Shown piece by piece: positions 33,161-44,539 of a DNA stretch of 64,000 nucleotides (its first letter is position 1; every line of letters starts with the position of its first letter). The DNA comes from Neurospora tetrasperma FGSC 2508 (lineage: Eukaryota; Ascomycota; Sordariomycetes; Sordariales; Sordariaceae), in NCBI RefSeq assembly GCF_000213175.1, contig NW_009799101.1:2853191-2917190 (forward strand). The letters run 5' to 3'. A model generated the notes under the pieces. The model was not told where the DNA came from. It was given only the letters and a program-made list of their open reading frames with translations, and ran no database searches. The position numbers were made by a program, and so were the translations under genes.

Positions 33161-35475
33161 ATGACGACGGCGGCATCATTTCGACAGACACCGGTGACCT
33201 GGAACTGGAGTGCAAGGACGCTGAAAACAACGACGCCATCGAGATCGAGGCAATCTCTGGGATTTCCAGTCTGGGTGTTGCTCGCGCTGCTCATCATTCC
33301 CTCATTTCTGTCTGCGGGCACCGCAACTGCACAATGTGGAGCCGACTTTGTATTCCCCACGGAGAACCTGCGAGTCTTCTCTCTCGACACCATCAACGTC
33401 ACCTATACTTCAACCTTTGACAAGCCGAGTCTTTCCTGTTGGTGTGGCACTTCAACCGACAAGGAAAAGAGTGAGTGTTCAGTTCAGTGTTTCCCCTCGC
33501 TTCAACAATGTCACCGCTCCCGCCCACATGCAAGCCCCCCTCCCCCTTCCCCCCATCTTCCCCATCTTACAATCTCCCGACAGCACTCTCGGCTCCCGCT
33601 GCACTAAGCCTTGCAAGACCCCCGGTGCCTTTCAAGGTACCCAGCCCTTTGGGTCACAGATCATTTCTCAAACTTTCAGCTCGAATCGCTCTCCCCTCTA
33701 ACAAAGTTACCTCAATGAGAAAGAGACTCATGGCGTCATTGCGATCGTAGCGGACGGGATGTGCGTTGCTGACAGACTGACCTTTCCCTATCACAGAATT
33801 CGCGGTTGATCATGCGACCCCAGGTAATGGAACCACGCCCTTTCCATTGAATTTTTCTTCGACATATCCCTGCTGGCTCGAACTTCAAGCCGGTTCGGGC
33901 GATTGCAGAGTCGAAAGTTCCAAGTTCTTCATCTTGACCAAGGACCGCGATCCCGACCATCGTCTTCCGGCCACCATCGGCCCCAGCGCGACCGTCATCG
34001 CAATTGACGTTTCCTCTACCGCAATCCCAGGCCCTCCGCCACATCCCGACGACCACTTTGTCCTCGGTGCTAGAATCGCCCTGGGCGTTGGAATCGCACT
34101 TGCTTGCTTCAGTGTGGGTGCCATGGCCGCCTTCTTATACTTTAGACGCCGGAAGAAACAGCAGCAGGCTGAGCTGGCCAACGCCATCGTCGCGAACGAG
34201 TATAGACAGGGAAGGAAGGGTCCCGAGAAAAAGATGTTTGGGGGATTTTCGTCGTCGAAAACATCGTCGGATGGTCATCTATACGATACAGTTCAGCCAG
34301 TCTTTGACGGATATCCTGGATCAACAGGCTATGATGACGTACGGTCAAACAATTCCAGCGACATATACGGCCATTCTCCTGTGATGTCACATTCGCCTTC
34401 ATGGTCATACAATCAAGGACCTTGGGGTCACGATGCTGCGACAGGAGCTGCGTGGAAGAGAAGTACGGAGAGAGCAGGACTCGGAGGCGGGCTTGGAGTG
34501 TCGGAAAATTTGAGCATCACCGGACGAGAACTCGAAGCCGCCCGCGCAAAGACTGTCCAGCCAATTCCTACGTCATATGGGCCGAACCCTGTCACTCCCA
34601 CGCTAACACCGCGGGCAAGCTCCAGGGGAGAACTTAATGAACGCGCTGCTGCCGACTCGATTTCCCTTGACAGCCGGCTTGGAGTACCCCCTATGCCTTC
34701 AATGCCCCAGTTATCTGCGGCCTCCGCAGCACCTCACGGTGGCTATTACCCCGATTACCACAATTACGAACAGTACACCATCCCTCCCCCAACCGAAGCT
34801 CCAACTCCAACGCCACATCTTCCTCTTCCTTCAGTTCCCACTACGCTCCCACGACCAAACCCAACAACCTCACAAACCCAACGAGCACAACCCCCATTAA
34901 TCATCTCATATGGACCCAATCGAGTAACGCCCACACCAGCTGTGACTTCACCTACAGTGCCTCCCGACGAGTCCATGATTGAGAGACCACCTAGAGGAGT
35001 TGAATTACAAGGCGAACCCGCATCTCTGATCGAAAGGAGGCATCCATGGGAGGATATTGATCTCCCGAGCGCCAGTAACAACGGTCCTTTACCACCATAC
35101 GCATCGACAGAGGAGTACGCTGCAATGGAAAACGGCGCGATCCGTAAGCTGGAGGAGCCAAGGGCGCATGCTGAGCTGCCACCAACCAAAGATGGCTACT
35201 ATCATGCTACGTGGGATATTGTTGAGCACGAATTGCCAGGTGACGGATATCAACGAGACCCTCTCTACCCGCAAGCATCCGCGTCCGGACGTGGAAGGGA
35301 TATCGATGAGCAAAAATTCTTGCTGGATGATGTTGAAATGGCGCATTTGAAGGCGCAGAAAGAACGAATCCGCGCTGAAATGAAGAAGAAGCAGAAGCAG
35401 AAGGAGACTTACCAGCAGGACCAGGGGCATGACCAGGACTTCCTTGGAGAGTCGGCGAGCTTCTCCACACGGTAA
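33161..35475 (+). CDS. Single-pass membrane protein with secreted N-terminal domain
   Basis: The preferred model has two exons (33161-33470, 33797-35475; 662 residues) joined by a 326-nt intron with a GTGAGT donor and CACAG acceptor. A signal sequence or membrane anchor lies near residues 34-54 (FPVWVLLALLIIPSFLSAGTA), followed by CGADFVFPTENL and a small Cys-containing ectodomain with N-glycosylation sites (NVTYTS, NGTT, NFSS) and PCWLEL. A membrane helix follows (LGARIALGVGIALACFSVGAMAAFLYF), then basic stop-transfer residues RRRKK. The remaining 400 or so residues are cytoplasmic, disordered and Pro/Ser-rich. This layout is common among fungal cell-surface proteins of unknown function, including wall-stress sensors, but no WSC domain is seen. 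The intron contains an open frame that may be an exon in another model; see the observation. Confidence 0.65.
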
Positions 35476-36172
35476 CACGAGTGATAATGTGGCGGTCCAT
35501 GTGAAGAAAGTTACGCTGTGGGCAACTGATGTTTTGGAGGCGAAGGTTTGAGGGTTAACATTATACCATTGGCAAGGTGTCTGGCGTTCATTTTGGATAT
35601 CGACGGGGTAGATGACTCCTGTGTATTATTATCATATAATACGGGCTGATACATCTGCGTTGACGATAGTAGATCATATGCCCCTCACAAGTATAAATAA
35701 AGTCCTACTGTAGTAAGGAAAAGGTCATCTGGCGCTATAACGTAAACGTGTATTGAATTTCTTTGGGAAATGTGGTGTTGAACGAGTTGCTCCCGAAGAC
35801 AGCGGCAGGTACTCACTTGATAGTTGAGATGGTCAGGGCTGTTTTTGTAGTGTAGTATACAGCATCGGTACGTACCCATCCCCCCACAGCTGTCGACCAG
35901 CTGCCACTGATAAGGCTCCCAGATCCTCCAATCACATTGACCGCCCGGCAGAAAAAGTTACAGACGGGCATGGTTCCCAAATTTTTGTTTTCCCTTTCGT
36001 TCTGCGGCGGGAGGAAGAGACGAAAAAAGACCCCACTGACTGCTATCAGTTGTACAATCTTGACGATTCCACCAATTCCCACTCAGCATCGAGAGCTTCC
36101 CGTCGTTCTTTTTTCAACACAACACTACAGCACAAACAACGGCCACAGACCGTTGCAACACCATCCACCACA
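35476..36172. other. Intergenic region before drs1
   Basis: It holds the 3' flank of the membrane-protein gene (an AATAAA near 35695) and the promoter and leader of the helicase gene. The helicase frame is open back to about 36050 but has no ATG there. No gene is seen. Confidence 0.6.
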
Positions 36173-38722
36173 ATGGCGCCCTCCCAAAAGCGCAAAGCGA
36201 TCGACGACGATTTCATCCTCACCATCTCCGACAATGAAGAAGACATCCCACTAGAAGAGGAGCAGGAAGTTGTACCCAGGAAGAAAGCCAAGACGGCCAC
36301 ACAACAATCGAACAAGCAAAAGAAGAAGAACAACAACAAAAAGTCCAAGAAACAGCAACAGACCGAAGATGACGACGGCGAAGCCGAAACAAAAGAAGAC
36401 GACGCCGCTGACCTCGGCATCTGGGGCAACAACGACGAAGACGACGGCGCCATGGATACCGAGTTCCAGTTCGTTGTCGACGGCCAGAACGAAGTGGACG
36501 CCGAGTTCGACGGCTGGGGTTTCGAGGGCGCGCACAAGGGTGTCGTGAAGGGCGCCAACGCGGGCGGGGACAAGAAGGCTGTGGATATCGATGAGATTAT
36601 TAGAAGGAGGAGGGAGAGGAAGGCTGCTAAGGAGGGGAAAACTACGGCAACAAAAGAGGAGGAGGATAAGATGGAGGTTGATGAGGAAGAAGACGACATG
36701 GAAGAGATTGATGTGGATTTGGATGATGATGAGGATGGTGTCTTGGCTGATGATGCTTTTGGTATGGGTGTTGGGTCGGACGTGGAAGAGGAGGAGGAGA
36801 AGCAGGATGCGAAGATGGGGGGTGTTGATGGGGAGGATGAGAATAGTGAGGGTGAAGATGGGGAGAAGAAGGGAGAGGATGAAGAGGAGGGCGATGCGTC
36901 GGATGATGACTCGGTTGCTACGGCTGTTGAGCATCCTGATGATGTGCAGTCATCGGATGATGAAGAGGGTATCGATGAGGAGGAGGAGGCCAAGATGAAG
37001 GAGTTCTTTGCGCCGGAGGAGGAGAATCAGCCTAAGAAGAAGGGCGAGATGGCTTCGTTCCAGGAGATGTCTCTCTCCCGCCCTATCCTTCGCGGTCTTA
37101 CTTCCGTGGGCTTTACCAAGCCGACGCCCATTCAGGCCAAGACCATCCCCATCTCGCTTATGGGTAAGGATGTCGTCGGTGGTGCCGTCACCGGTTCCGG
37201 TAAGACGGCCGCCTTTGTCGTTCCCATCCTTGAGCGTCTCCTCTACCGTCCCAAGAAGGTTCCCACCACCCGCGTCGTTATTCTTACGCCCACCCGTGAG
37301 TTGGCTATTCAGTGTCACGCTGTCGCTGTCAAGCTCGCCAGCCATACCGACATCAAGTTCTGTCTGGCTGTCGGTGGTCTCAGTCTGAAGGTGCAAGAGG
37401 CCGAGCTCCGTCTTCGCCCGGATGTGGTCATTGCCACTCCTGGTCGTTTCATCGATCACATGCGCAACTCTGCCAGCTTCGCCGTCGACACCATCGAGAT
37501 TCTCGTCCTCGATGAAGCCGATCGCATGCTCGAGGACGGTTTCGCGGACGAGTTGAACGAGATTCTTACCACCCTTCCCAAGTCCCGCCAGACCATGCTG
37601 TTCTCTGCCACCATGACCTCGTCTGTCGACAGGCTCATTCGCGCCGGTCTCAACAAGCCTGTGCGCATTATGGCCGATTCGCAGAAGAAGACTGCCGGTA
37701 CGCTTGTTCAGGAGTTTGTCCGTCTCAGACCCGGTCGCGAGTCGAAGAGGGAAGGATATCTGTTGCACATCTGCAAGACCATCTACACGGAGCGTGTCAT
37801 TATCTTCTTCAGACAAAAGAAGATTGCGCACAAGATGAGGATCATCTTTGGTCTGTTTGGATTGTCGTGCGCCGAGTTGCACGGTAGCATGAACCAGGCT
37901 CAGGTATGTTTGCGATTTACGGTGCTCGAGATGGATAAGTGATACTAACAGAATCTACAGCGTATTCAAAGTGTCGAGGACTTCAGAGATGGAAAGGTCA
38001 ACTTCCTTCTTGCCACCGATCTCGCCTCTCGTGGTCTTGATATCAAGGGTGTCGACACCGTCATCAACTACGAGGCTCCCCAGACCCCCGAGATCTACGT
38101 CCATCGTGTCGGTCGTACAGCGCGTGCCGGCCGCAGCGGTACCGCTATCACCTTGGCTGCTGAGCCCGATCGCAAGGTCGTCAAGGCTGCCGTCAAGGCC
38201 GGCAAGTCTCAGGGCGCCAAGATCAGCAGTCGCATCATCGACCCCGCGGACGCCGACAAGTGGCAGGCCGAGATCGACGAGTTGGAGGATGAGATCGAGG
38301 AGATTATGCAGGAGGAGAAGGAGGAGAAGCAGCTGCAGAACATGGAGATGCAGGTCAAGAAGGGCGAGAACATGATCAAGTACGAGGACGAGATCAGCTC
38401 GAGGCCCAAGCGCACGTGGTTCGAGACGCAGGAGGACAAGAAGAAGGCCAAGGCGGCGGGCCGGGCCGAGCTCAACGGCGTCAGGGACAAGCTCAAGTCC
38501 AAGAACGAGGGCAAGTTGAGTAACAAGGACAGGAAGAAGCTCGACACCATGCAAGAGCGCAAGCAGGAGAGGACGTACAAGAAGGGCAGCGCCGAGAGAG
38601 CCGGTAAGGGCGCGGTGCTGAACCTCAAGAAGGTCGTCAAGAAGGTGGGACGGTCTGCTGGGCCTAAAAAGAAGGGCGGCAATGCTGGTAAGGGTGGTAA
38701 GGGCAAGGGGAGGAGAAAGTAG
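36173..38722 (+). CDS. drs1: ATP-dependent RNA helicase Drs1 (ribosome biogenesis)
   Basis: Two exons (36173-37903, 37961-38722) give 830 residues; the ATG sits in a near-perfect context (CACAATGGC). Residues 1-290 are acidic with blocks of Asp/Glu and a Lys-rich segment, the usual Drs1 N-terminus. The helicase core has the Q motif (GFTKPTPIQ), motif I GSGKT (341-345), [12 protein letters not shown], motif II DEAD (447-450), motif III SAT (478-480), then [17 protein letters not shown] and [12 protein letters not shown] directly before the splice site, [11 protein letters not shown], and motif [13 protein letters not shown] (from 625). The C-terminus has a long charged coil and a Lys/Gly-rich tail ([14 protein letters not shown]). 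Drs1 acts in the nucleolus in 27S pre-rRNA processing and 60S assembly. The intron has a GTATGT donor and ACTAACA branch site. The symbol follows the yeast orthologue. Confidence 0.93.
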
Positions 38723-39977
38723 ATGTGAGGAGCACGATTGTGTTGTTGAGTTTGTGAATGTAATTGAGCTTTAAGCTAAGTTTAGTGTGCTGTTGATACC
38801 CGGATGGGCAAAACGAATAAGAAGCTGTCTGATGATGTTGTCTGCTTCCCTCAGCAAAGAGAGTCGTGATCATCAAGGTCAGACTTGCCTCTTCACATGG
38901 GACTATGATTGGGTGTGGAGTTGCGGATCAGGGGGCCTTGCGGCGAGCTCGACTGACCCACCCAGAAGCTGGACCCTGGGTGTCACGGCGGCAGGTACGG
39001 GTGACGTAAACGGAAGTGATTTGTCTCTTGCCATGGATGATGTCTTGAATAACAGGCAGCTGCAATTGACATAAAACCTCCTCGAGTCGTAATCCATCCA
39101 CTTTTTCGACCTCTTTCTTGGCTCTTCACTTTTTGATTCGCGCGTGTGAACAAAGTTCGGCTTCAGGCAGCCACAGAGATCAATCATAGACTCGATAAGC
39201 TCCAAGTCCAGTAACGGCGGTCAACTGCCACCAGCTTAGCATCTCCAGCCTGCATTTCTCAACCTCTTATATATCCCACTTCACCCTCTCTTCACTTTAC
39301 ATAGTACTTCAATAAACCAAATCGCTCCATTTGGTCGCTACAACCAACTACCATACCGAATTGAAGAGAAGCTACAATAGCGCAGGTTGCCTCAATCCCC
39401 GTATCCTCGACCGAACAATTTCCTTCCCAACGAGCCGTCCTTCAAGCCTTGGTTCTCCCAGCCAAGCGAGGCTTCGGAGGCAACCCAGCAATCCACGAAA
39501 CTGGCGCTTTTCCCCTTCCTGCGACGCCTCTTTGGCCCTCGCGCACATACCCGATCGACTCTCGTCCGATATCTCTTGCCCTCGACCGTCCGCGACCGAT
39601 ACCGCGAACACCTGTTCAACTTCCGCCACCGCACCCTCCCGCGACACAAGGTTCGATTGCAGACTAGGATATACCGATTCATCCTTGAAAGAAGAAGGAA
39701 GAAACAGGCGGGTGGGAGATTGGTGGATATCATCCGCCGCCAGAGCCGGCGGTTGGTGTATGGGACCGGTGGTGGTGCCGGCGTCAGGAAGAGTATTGGC
39801 ATAGGTAGTGCGAGCGGTGGCGGACTCGGCCCGGGACTTGTTGGGAGGAGGTCTTTACCTTGGAAGCAACAACGGTTACTACGAGACCGGGAAGAGACAA
39901 GCAACACGAACACGAACTGGCCCGACGACAGCCAAGCCCAAGCGCTGCCGCAGCGCAAAACCGACGCCAACGACAAG
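38723..39977. other. Intergenic region and open frame upstream of the App1-like start
   Basis: The left part is the 3' flank of drs1. From 39381 to 39977 the frame of the next gene is continuously open without any ATG, so part of this stretch may be an exon of that gene; see the observation. The rest shows no gene. Confidence 0.5.
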
Positions 39978-42536
39978 ATGACGTCCCCATACACCCACGG
40001 CTACACCGGCCAGTATGGCGCCAACGAACAATCGTATGAATCCGGCTCCCGCCGCCGAAAACTCGCCGCCATGGCCGGTAGCGTCTACCGCGCCGGCGTA
40101 GCGGCCGCTTCCGAGATCCGCGAGCAATACAGCCAAACCCGCCTGACGCGCGACATGGGTGATGGATCGCCAGAGCAGGTGCACATTCCGGGCGCGTTCC
40201 CGGAGGTACCTATCATTCACAAGGGACAGGAGCAGCTGATTTTGTTTCCTTCGTACGCAAAGCGGCATGTCAAGGGTATTCACCTGCCTAGGCGGCCTTC
40301 GGACTTGGGTGGGAATGCGTACGGCACACCGAACGGAGGCGGGAACGGTATTGGCCCTGGAGTGGATGAGCGGGATTACTGGACAGCAGAGTGGAACAGG
40401 CATGAGGATGAGAAGGCTGTGGTGGATGTGGACATTCGAGGCTGGATATATATGCCACCTAAGGGCCCGATGTCGAGGAAGAATCGCATGGTGCTGGGGG
40501 TTGCGAGAAGGCTGAGCGGGCTACCACAGACTGCAGCGCTGCAGGCAGGTGCAGGGTCGCAACAGGGAGGCGGTGATTTGCGGAGGACGGTGACTGATCT
40601 GGAAGGGCTTGGGGAAGAGGAAAGGATCGCGAAGGAGGCGAGGGAGATTGAACGGAGAGGACAGGGCGAGAAGGAAGCGGCTATCAGAGGCGAGTACAGT
40701 GAGCGGCCTAGGGCTGATGATATGGATGATGGGTTTGGCGCAATGAGGCAACGACGCTCGCCATCGCCGCCGAGTTCGACAGCGCCGGTGAGGACGAACT
40801 CCGGCTTGGGAGCATTTCCCTCGGAGATGACGGAGGCGGAATTAGCGGCTGCGAACGCGAATCTGAATGCGCGGTTAGCGCCCTTCATGGCTACGCCGCT
40901 GGTCGGGTTGCCCATCACGCTCTTCTTCTACAACGATCAGCGGTCCAAGTCCAAGACGATTGAGACGAATGCGTCAGGTCACTTTATCGCTCGCGTACCG
41001 TTGGACTTTGTCCCGACACACTTCCGAGTGCTTGCCAACGAGAACATCTCAACCACCCAGCCTGTCGAGGTTATCGAGCCAAGGGGAGTCAGTTTGATCA
41101 GCGATGTCGACGACACCATTAAGCGGTCGAATATCAATGGTGGTGCCAGGGAGATTTTCAGGAATACTTTCGTCCGTGATTTGGCGGATCAGACTATTGA
41201 CGGTGTCAAGGAGCTGTATACTTCTCTGCACAATATGGGAGTGAAGCTGCATTATGTTTCCAACAGTCCGTGGCAACTGTACCCCGTCTTGGCTACTTTC
41301 TTCTACAAGGCTGGGCTACCTCCTGGTTCGATAGACCTGAAGCAGTACAGCGGTATGCTGCAGGGTATCTTTGAGCCAGTTGCCGAAAGAAAGAAGGGCA
41401 CTCTGGAGAGGATACTACGCGACTTTCCTGAAAGGAAGTTTCTCCTTGTGGGCGACAGCGGAGAGGCTGACCTGGAGGTCTACACCGACCTGGCGCTGGC
41501 TTATCCCGGTAGGATATTGGCCGTGTTCATCAGAGATGTCACCACACCCGAGCAGGTGGACATGGGGTATTTCACTTCGAACACACAGGCTACGGACAGG
41601 AACAATGGACTTGAGAGAAGCGACAGCGGCAGGAGGAGAGCACAGACTATGCGGGCTGCTACGGCCACGAACACTAGAGACGTGGCGCCGCCGCCGCCGA
41701 AACTTCCGCCACGGTCGTCTCCTCAGCCTAAGGGGCCCATCATGGGTGATCTAATTGATCTATCGGATGACCCCCCTCAACAGCCTGTACATGACCCTCG
41801 AACCAGCAGTCTCAACGCCATGCATGCCAGTAGATCAACAGGTGACATCCCGCAAAGGAAAGGACCACCACCACGTCCCGCCAAACCCACAGCACTACGC
41901 AGCTCGCCAGCAGAGATCAATACCGGCGGTGCTCCTCCCCCTCTGCCACCAAAGCCCCGCGAATCTCCCCGTCCAAACACTTCGCATCAGAACTCCTCCG
42001 CGTCAGCGCCCGGGTCAGGATCAGGATCCAGAGGTCCCGCTCCTCCCCCTCCACCACCCCGTCGCACCAGCACCGTCAACCTTTCCCAATCCCAGTCACG
42101 ACAATCCCAACAACCACCCCTCCCCCCACCTCGCCGCGTCCAGACCACCAACTCCTCCTCCTACGATTCCGACACTGACGAATGGGGTCTTCCCCTTCCC
42201 CTCGAGAGTCGCACTTTAGGAAGTGGCAATGGTGGTCGCTCCAACACCTTCCTCCCCGTCCGCCCCGCTACGTCTTACGACACCATGAACGGGGTCAACG
42301 GCGCGTCTGTGTATGCCACTAGTAACTCTGCTTCAGGAGGAGGCGCGAACTCGCCGGTGAACAAAAAGTTGGAGATTTGGCTGAGACGATTGGCAGAGGC
42401 ACATGAGCTGTTGGAAAAGCAGGGGGTCAAGTTGTATACGTGGAGAGAGGGGAGGGATGTGGTGGCGGAGGCGGAGGGGATTGTCAGGGAAGCGATGAGG
42501 GGGTTTAACCAAGGGGTGGGAGGGAGGAGGTCATAG
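39978..42536 (+). CDS. App1-type DUF2183 phosphatidate phosphatase
   Basis: From the first in-frame ATG the product is 852 residues, in one exon. The N-terminus (SRRRKLAAMAGSVYRAG) resembles fungal App1 proteins. The DUF2183 catalytic domain carries the HAD-like DxDxT motif in ISDVDDTIKRS (Asp376-Thr380), then RNTFVRDLADQTIDGVKELY, LHYVSNSPWQLYP, FPERKFLLVGDSGEADLEVY and YPGRILAVFIRDV. Yeast App1 is a magnesium-dependent phosphatidate phosphatase of cortical actin patches that makes diacylglycerol during endocytosis. The C-terminal 270 residues are disordered with several proline-rich SH3-ligand-like segments (PPPPKLPPRSSP, PPPLPPKPRESP, PAPPPPPPRR), plus LIDLS at 592-596, a clathrin-box-like sequence. 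These agree with recruitment to endocytic sites. An upstream exon is possible because 197 further codons are open to 39381. Confidence 0.87.
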   Translation: MTSPYTHGYTGQYGANEQSYESGSRRRKLAAMAGSVYRAGVAAASEIREQYSQTRLTRDMGDGSPEQVHIPGAFPEVPIIHKGQEQLILFPSYAKRHVKGIHLPRRPSDLGGNAYGTPNGGGNGIGPGVDERDYWTAEWNRHEDEKAVVDVDIRGWIYMPPKGPMSRKNRMVLGVARRLSGLPQTAALQAGAGSQQGGGDLRRTVTDLEGLGEEERIAKEAREIERRGQGEKEAAIRGEYSERPRADDMDDGFGAMRQRRSPSPPSSTAPVRTNSGLGAFPSEMTEAELAAANANLNARLAPFMATPLVGLPITLFFYNDQRSKSKTIETNASGHFIARVPLDFVPTHFRVLANENISTTQPVEVIEPRGVSLISDVDDTIKRSNINGGAREIFRNTFVRDLADQTIDGVKELYTSLHNMGVKLHYVSNSPWQLYPVLATFFYKAGLPPGSIDLKQYSGMLQGIFEPVAERKKGTLERILRDFPERKFLLVGDSGEADLEVYTDLALAYPGRILAVFIRDVTTPEQVDMGYFTSNTQATDRNNGLERSDSGRRRAQTMRAATATNTRDVAPPPPKLPPRSSPQPKGPIMGDLIDLSDDPPQQPVHDPRTSSLNAMHASRSTGDIPQRKGPPPRPAKPTALRSSPAEINTGGAPPPLPPKPRESPRPNTSHQNSSASAPGSGSGSRGPAPPPPPPRRTSTVNLSQSQSRQSQQPPLPPPRRVQTTNSSSYDSDTDEWGLPLPLESRTLGSGNGGRSNTFLPVRPATSYDTMNGVNGASVYATSNSASGGGANSPVNKKLEIWLRRLAEAHELLEKQGVKLYTWREGRDVVAEAEGIVREAMRGFNQGVGGRRS

Positions 42537-43447
42537 TGTGATGGCTGTGTTGGTAGCTGTGGAGATAGTATTGAGGTGGAGGAGGTTATCTGGGATGCGG
42601 ATTTGTATGTTTACGGGGATGGGGAACGGAGTGATAGGGGTGGGAAGTGGTATAGTTTGAGGTCTTATAAGTATACCCAACGCGACAGTAAGGACAGGAG
42701 GAGGGCAAGGTGGTCTACGGGTATTGTGGGCAATATGTTAGGACGTTGAGGGCAGGGCATAGAGGGATATGGGTGAAGCATCGAAGAGATTGGTATATAT
42801 TGGTAATATATAGACACACCTTTTATTCTTAAAGCGGGTAAAGAGAGCTGCTTTGCGATCACTCTTTGAAGTCATTCATCACCCAAGCAACTACTTCACA
42901 CTTGCGACTATCCTTTGTTTACTTTGTCAGGGGCTTCCGGCCGGTGCAAGCCGAGCACCGTACGTCGTCCGGAACCTCGGCGCCGGCCCCAGCAATTAGA
43001 TCCCGGCCTTGCGTGGACCCCGGCAATCACAAGCGGAATAGGCGCCGCGCTATCCCCGCTTTCCCCCGCAGACCCAGATATTTCCGCCGAATGCCGAGAT
43101 GGTGTCATGGAATGATTGGAACGATGGCAACTCGGCAGGGACACCTTGTTGATCGCGGCTTAGGATATAGGTCGGATTTCTTTGGCATGTTTATATAAGA
43201 GAGAGTACCATAATCCCTTATCTTCATCTGTAACCAACCACAAACAATCCAGGCTTGACGACCACAGCGCTACATCGCAGACGGACCACGATATCCATTC
43301 TTCGGCTTACACACGTCTTACAAACACTTCAAGTGCGTCACCGATCGAAACCCTTGTTCCTACTTACCAATCCGTTGATCGTCAACCCCTCCCCGTCATC
43401 GAGTACTCGCCTTTTCACCCACGAGAATCCTTCCCAATTGGGCATTC
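42537..43447. other. Intergenic region
   Basis: It holds the 3' flank of the App1-like gene and the promoter and leader of the flavoprotein gene. A GC-rich stretch lies at 42940-43080. No gene, tRNA or repeat is seen. Confidence 0.6.
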
Positions 43448-44539
43448 ATGCCGACCTCCAAGGTTCTCACATTAGCAACCAACTTTATCAAATCTTCGAC
43501 TCTATCACAACTTCATCATAAACAGTTACCAGGCCTCACTTCTCTCTTCACCAAATTTTCAAGGTTCAAGTCAACCCAGGGATTCACAAAACCCGCCAAA
43601 ATGTCCACCGAACCATCCGCCGCCGAAAAGAGCGCCGCCTTCGAGAAGGTCCTCAAGCGCAACCCTCACGGCGACTTCAAAGCCGTCGAAGCCTCTCGTC
43701 CCGCGTTCGACCCCTCTCCCAAATTCACCTACTTCCAAACTCCCCAACCAGACTGGGCTTACGGCACGGGCGCCAACTCTCTTGCTGCTTCTGCCGAGAC
43801 CAAGAAGAACGAGCAGCACATCATCGTCGACCCCTACACCGAAGGCCGCCCGCCCGCATTCAACTACAAACTGCTCATCTCCGCCATCGTGCCTCGCCCC
43901 ATTGCCTTGGTGTCCACCCGCTCTGCCGACGGCACCACGGAGAACCTGGCCCCCTTTTCGTACTTCCAAGTCATCTCACACGACCCGCCCCTCTTCACCT
44001 TGGGATTCGCCTCGCCGCTCTCTCCGGCCTCGCGCGCCAAGGACTCGTTGCGCATCCTGCACGAGACGGGCGAGTGCGTCATCAATCTGATGTCCACCCC
44101 GTTCCTCGAGGCGGCTAATTCGTGCAGCACCAATGCCCCCTTGGGCGTGTCGGAGTGGGTGATTAGTGGGTTGACGCCCGTGTATGATACGCAGACGGTG
44201 AAGGCTCCGAGAGCAAAGGAGGCTGTGTTTGCGGTGGAGTGCAAGTTGGTGCATGTCAAGGAGTTTGAGTCCCGCTCGAAGCCGGGGGAGACGGGGTCGA
44301 CGCTGGTGGTTGTCGAGGGGACCAAGTTTTGGATTAAAGAGGGGGCGGTGAATGAGGAGTTGAATCAGATGGATTTGGATGTGTATAAGCCTGTGTCGAG
44401 GTTGGGAGGGATTACGTATGGGTTGGTTAGGGAGGGCCTGGAGATTCCGAGACCGGACTTTGAGAAGGATATTGGGGGTATGGAGGGGTATGAGAAGCTT
44501 AAGAAGGCGAGGGAGGAGAGGAAGAAGGAGAAGGAGTAA
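43448..44539 (+). CDS. FMN-binding split-barrel (flavin reductase-like) protein
   Basis: A single exon encodes 363 residues from the ATG at 43448, or 312 from a second in-frame ATG at 43601. The core matches the flavin-reductase-like FMN-binding split barrel: NYKLLISAIVPRPIALVSTRSADG, then ENLAPFSYFQVISHDPPLFTLGF and the ARAKDSLRILHETGECVINLMS segment. Family members bind FMN or FAD; many are oxidoreductases or partner reductases, and no substrate can be given here. The first 51 residues are rich in Ser, Thr, Lys and Arg without acidic residues, which looks like a mitochondrial presequence. The second ATG has the better start context (GCCAAA before it), so two isoforms are plausible. The tail is Lys/Glu-rich and ends EERKKEKE. 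Confidence 0.85.
   Translation: MPTSKVLTLATNFIKSSTLSQLHHKQLPGLTSLFTKFSRFKSTQGFTKPAKMSTEPSAAEKSAAFEKVLKRNPHGDFKAVEASRPAFDPSPKFTYFQTPQPDWAYGTGANSLAASAETKKNEQHIIVDPYTEGRPPAFNYKLLISAIVPRPIALVSTRSADGTTENLAPFSYFQVISHDPPLFTLGFASPLSPASRAKDSLRILHETGECVINLMSTPFLEAANSCSTNAPLGVSEWVISGLTPVYDTQTVKAPRAKEAVFAVECKLVHVKEFESRSKPGETGSTLVVVEGTKFWIKEGAVNEELNQMDLDVYKPVSRLGGITYGLVREGLEIPRPDFEKDIGGMEGYEKLKKAREERKKEKE

Noticed and set aside
36046-36993. 315-codon Ser-rich open frame on the minus strand
   Set aside because: It is the complement of the acidic Asp/Glu tract of Drs1; GAT/GAG-rich coding strands give stop-free Ser/Phe-rich antisense frames.
36950-37882. 310-codon minus-strand frame
   Set aside because: Antisense of the Drs1 helicase core; no motif of its own.
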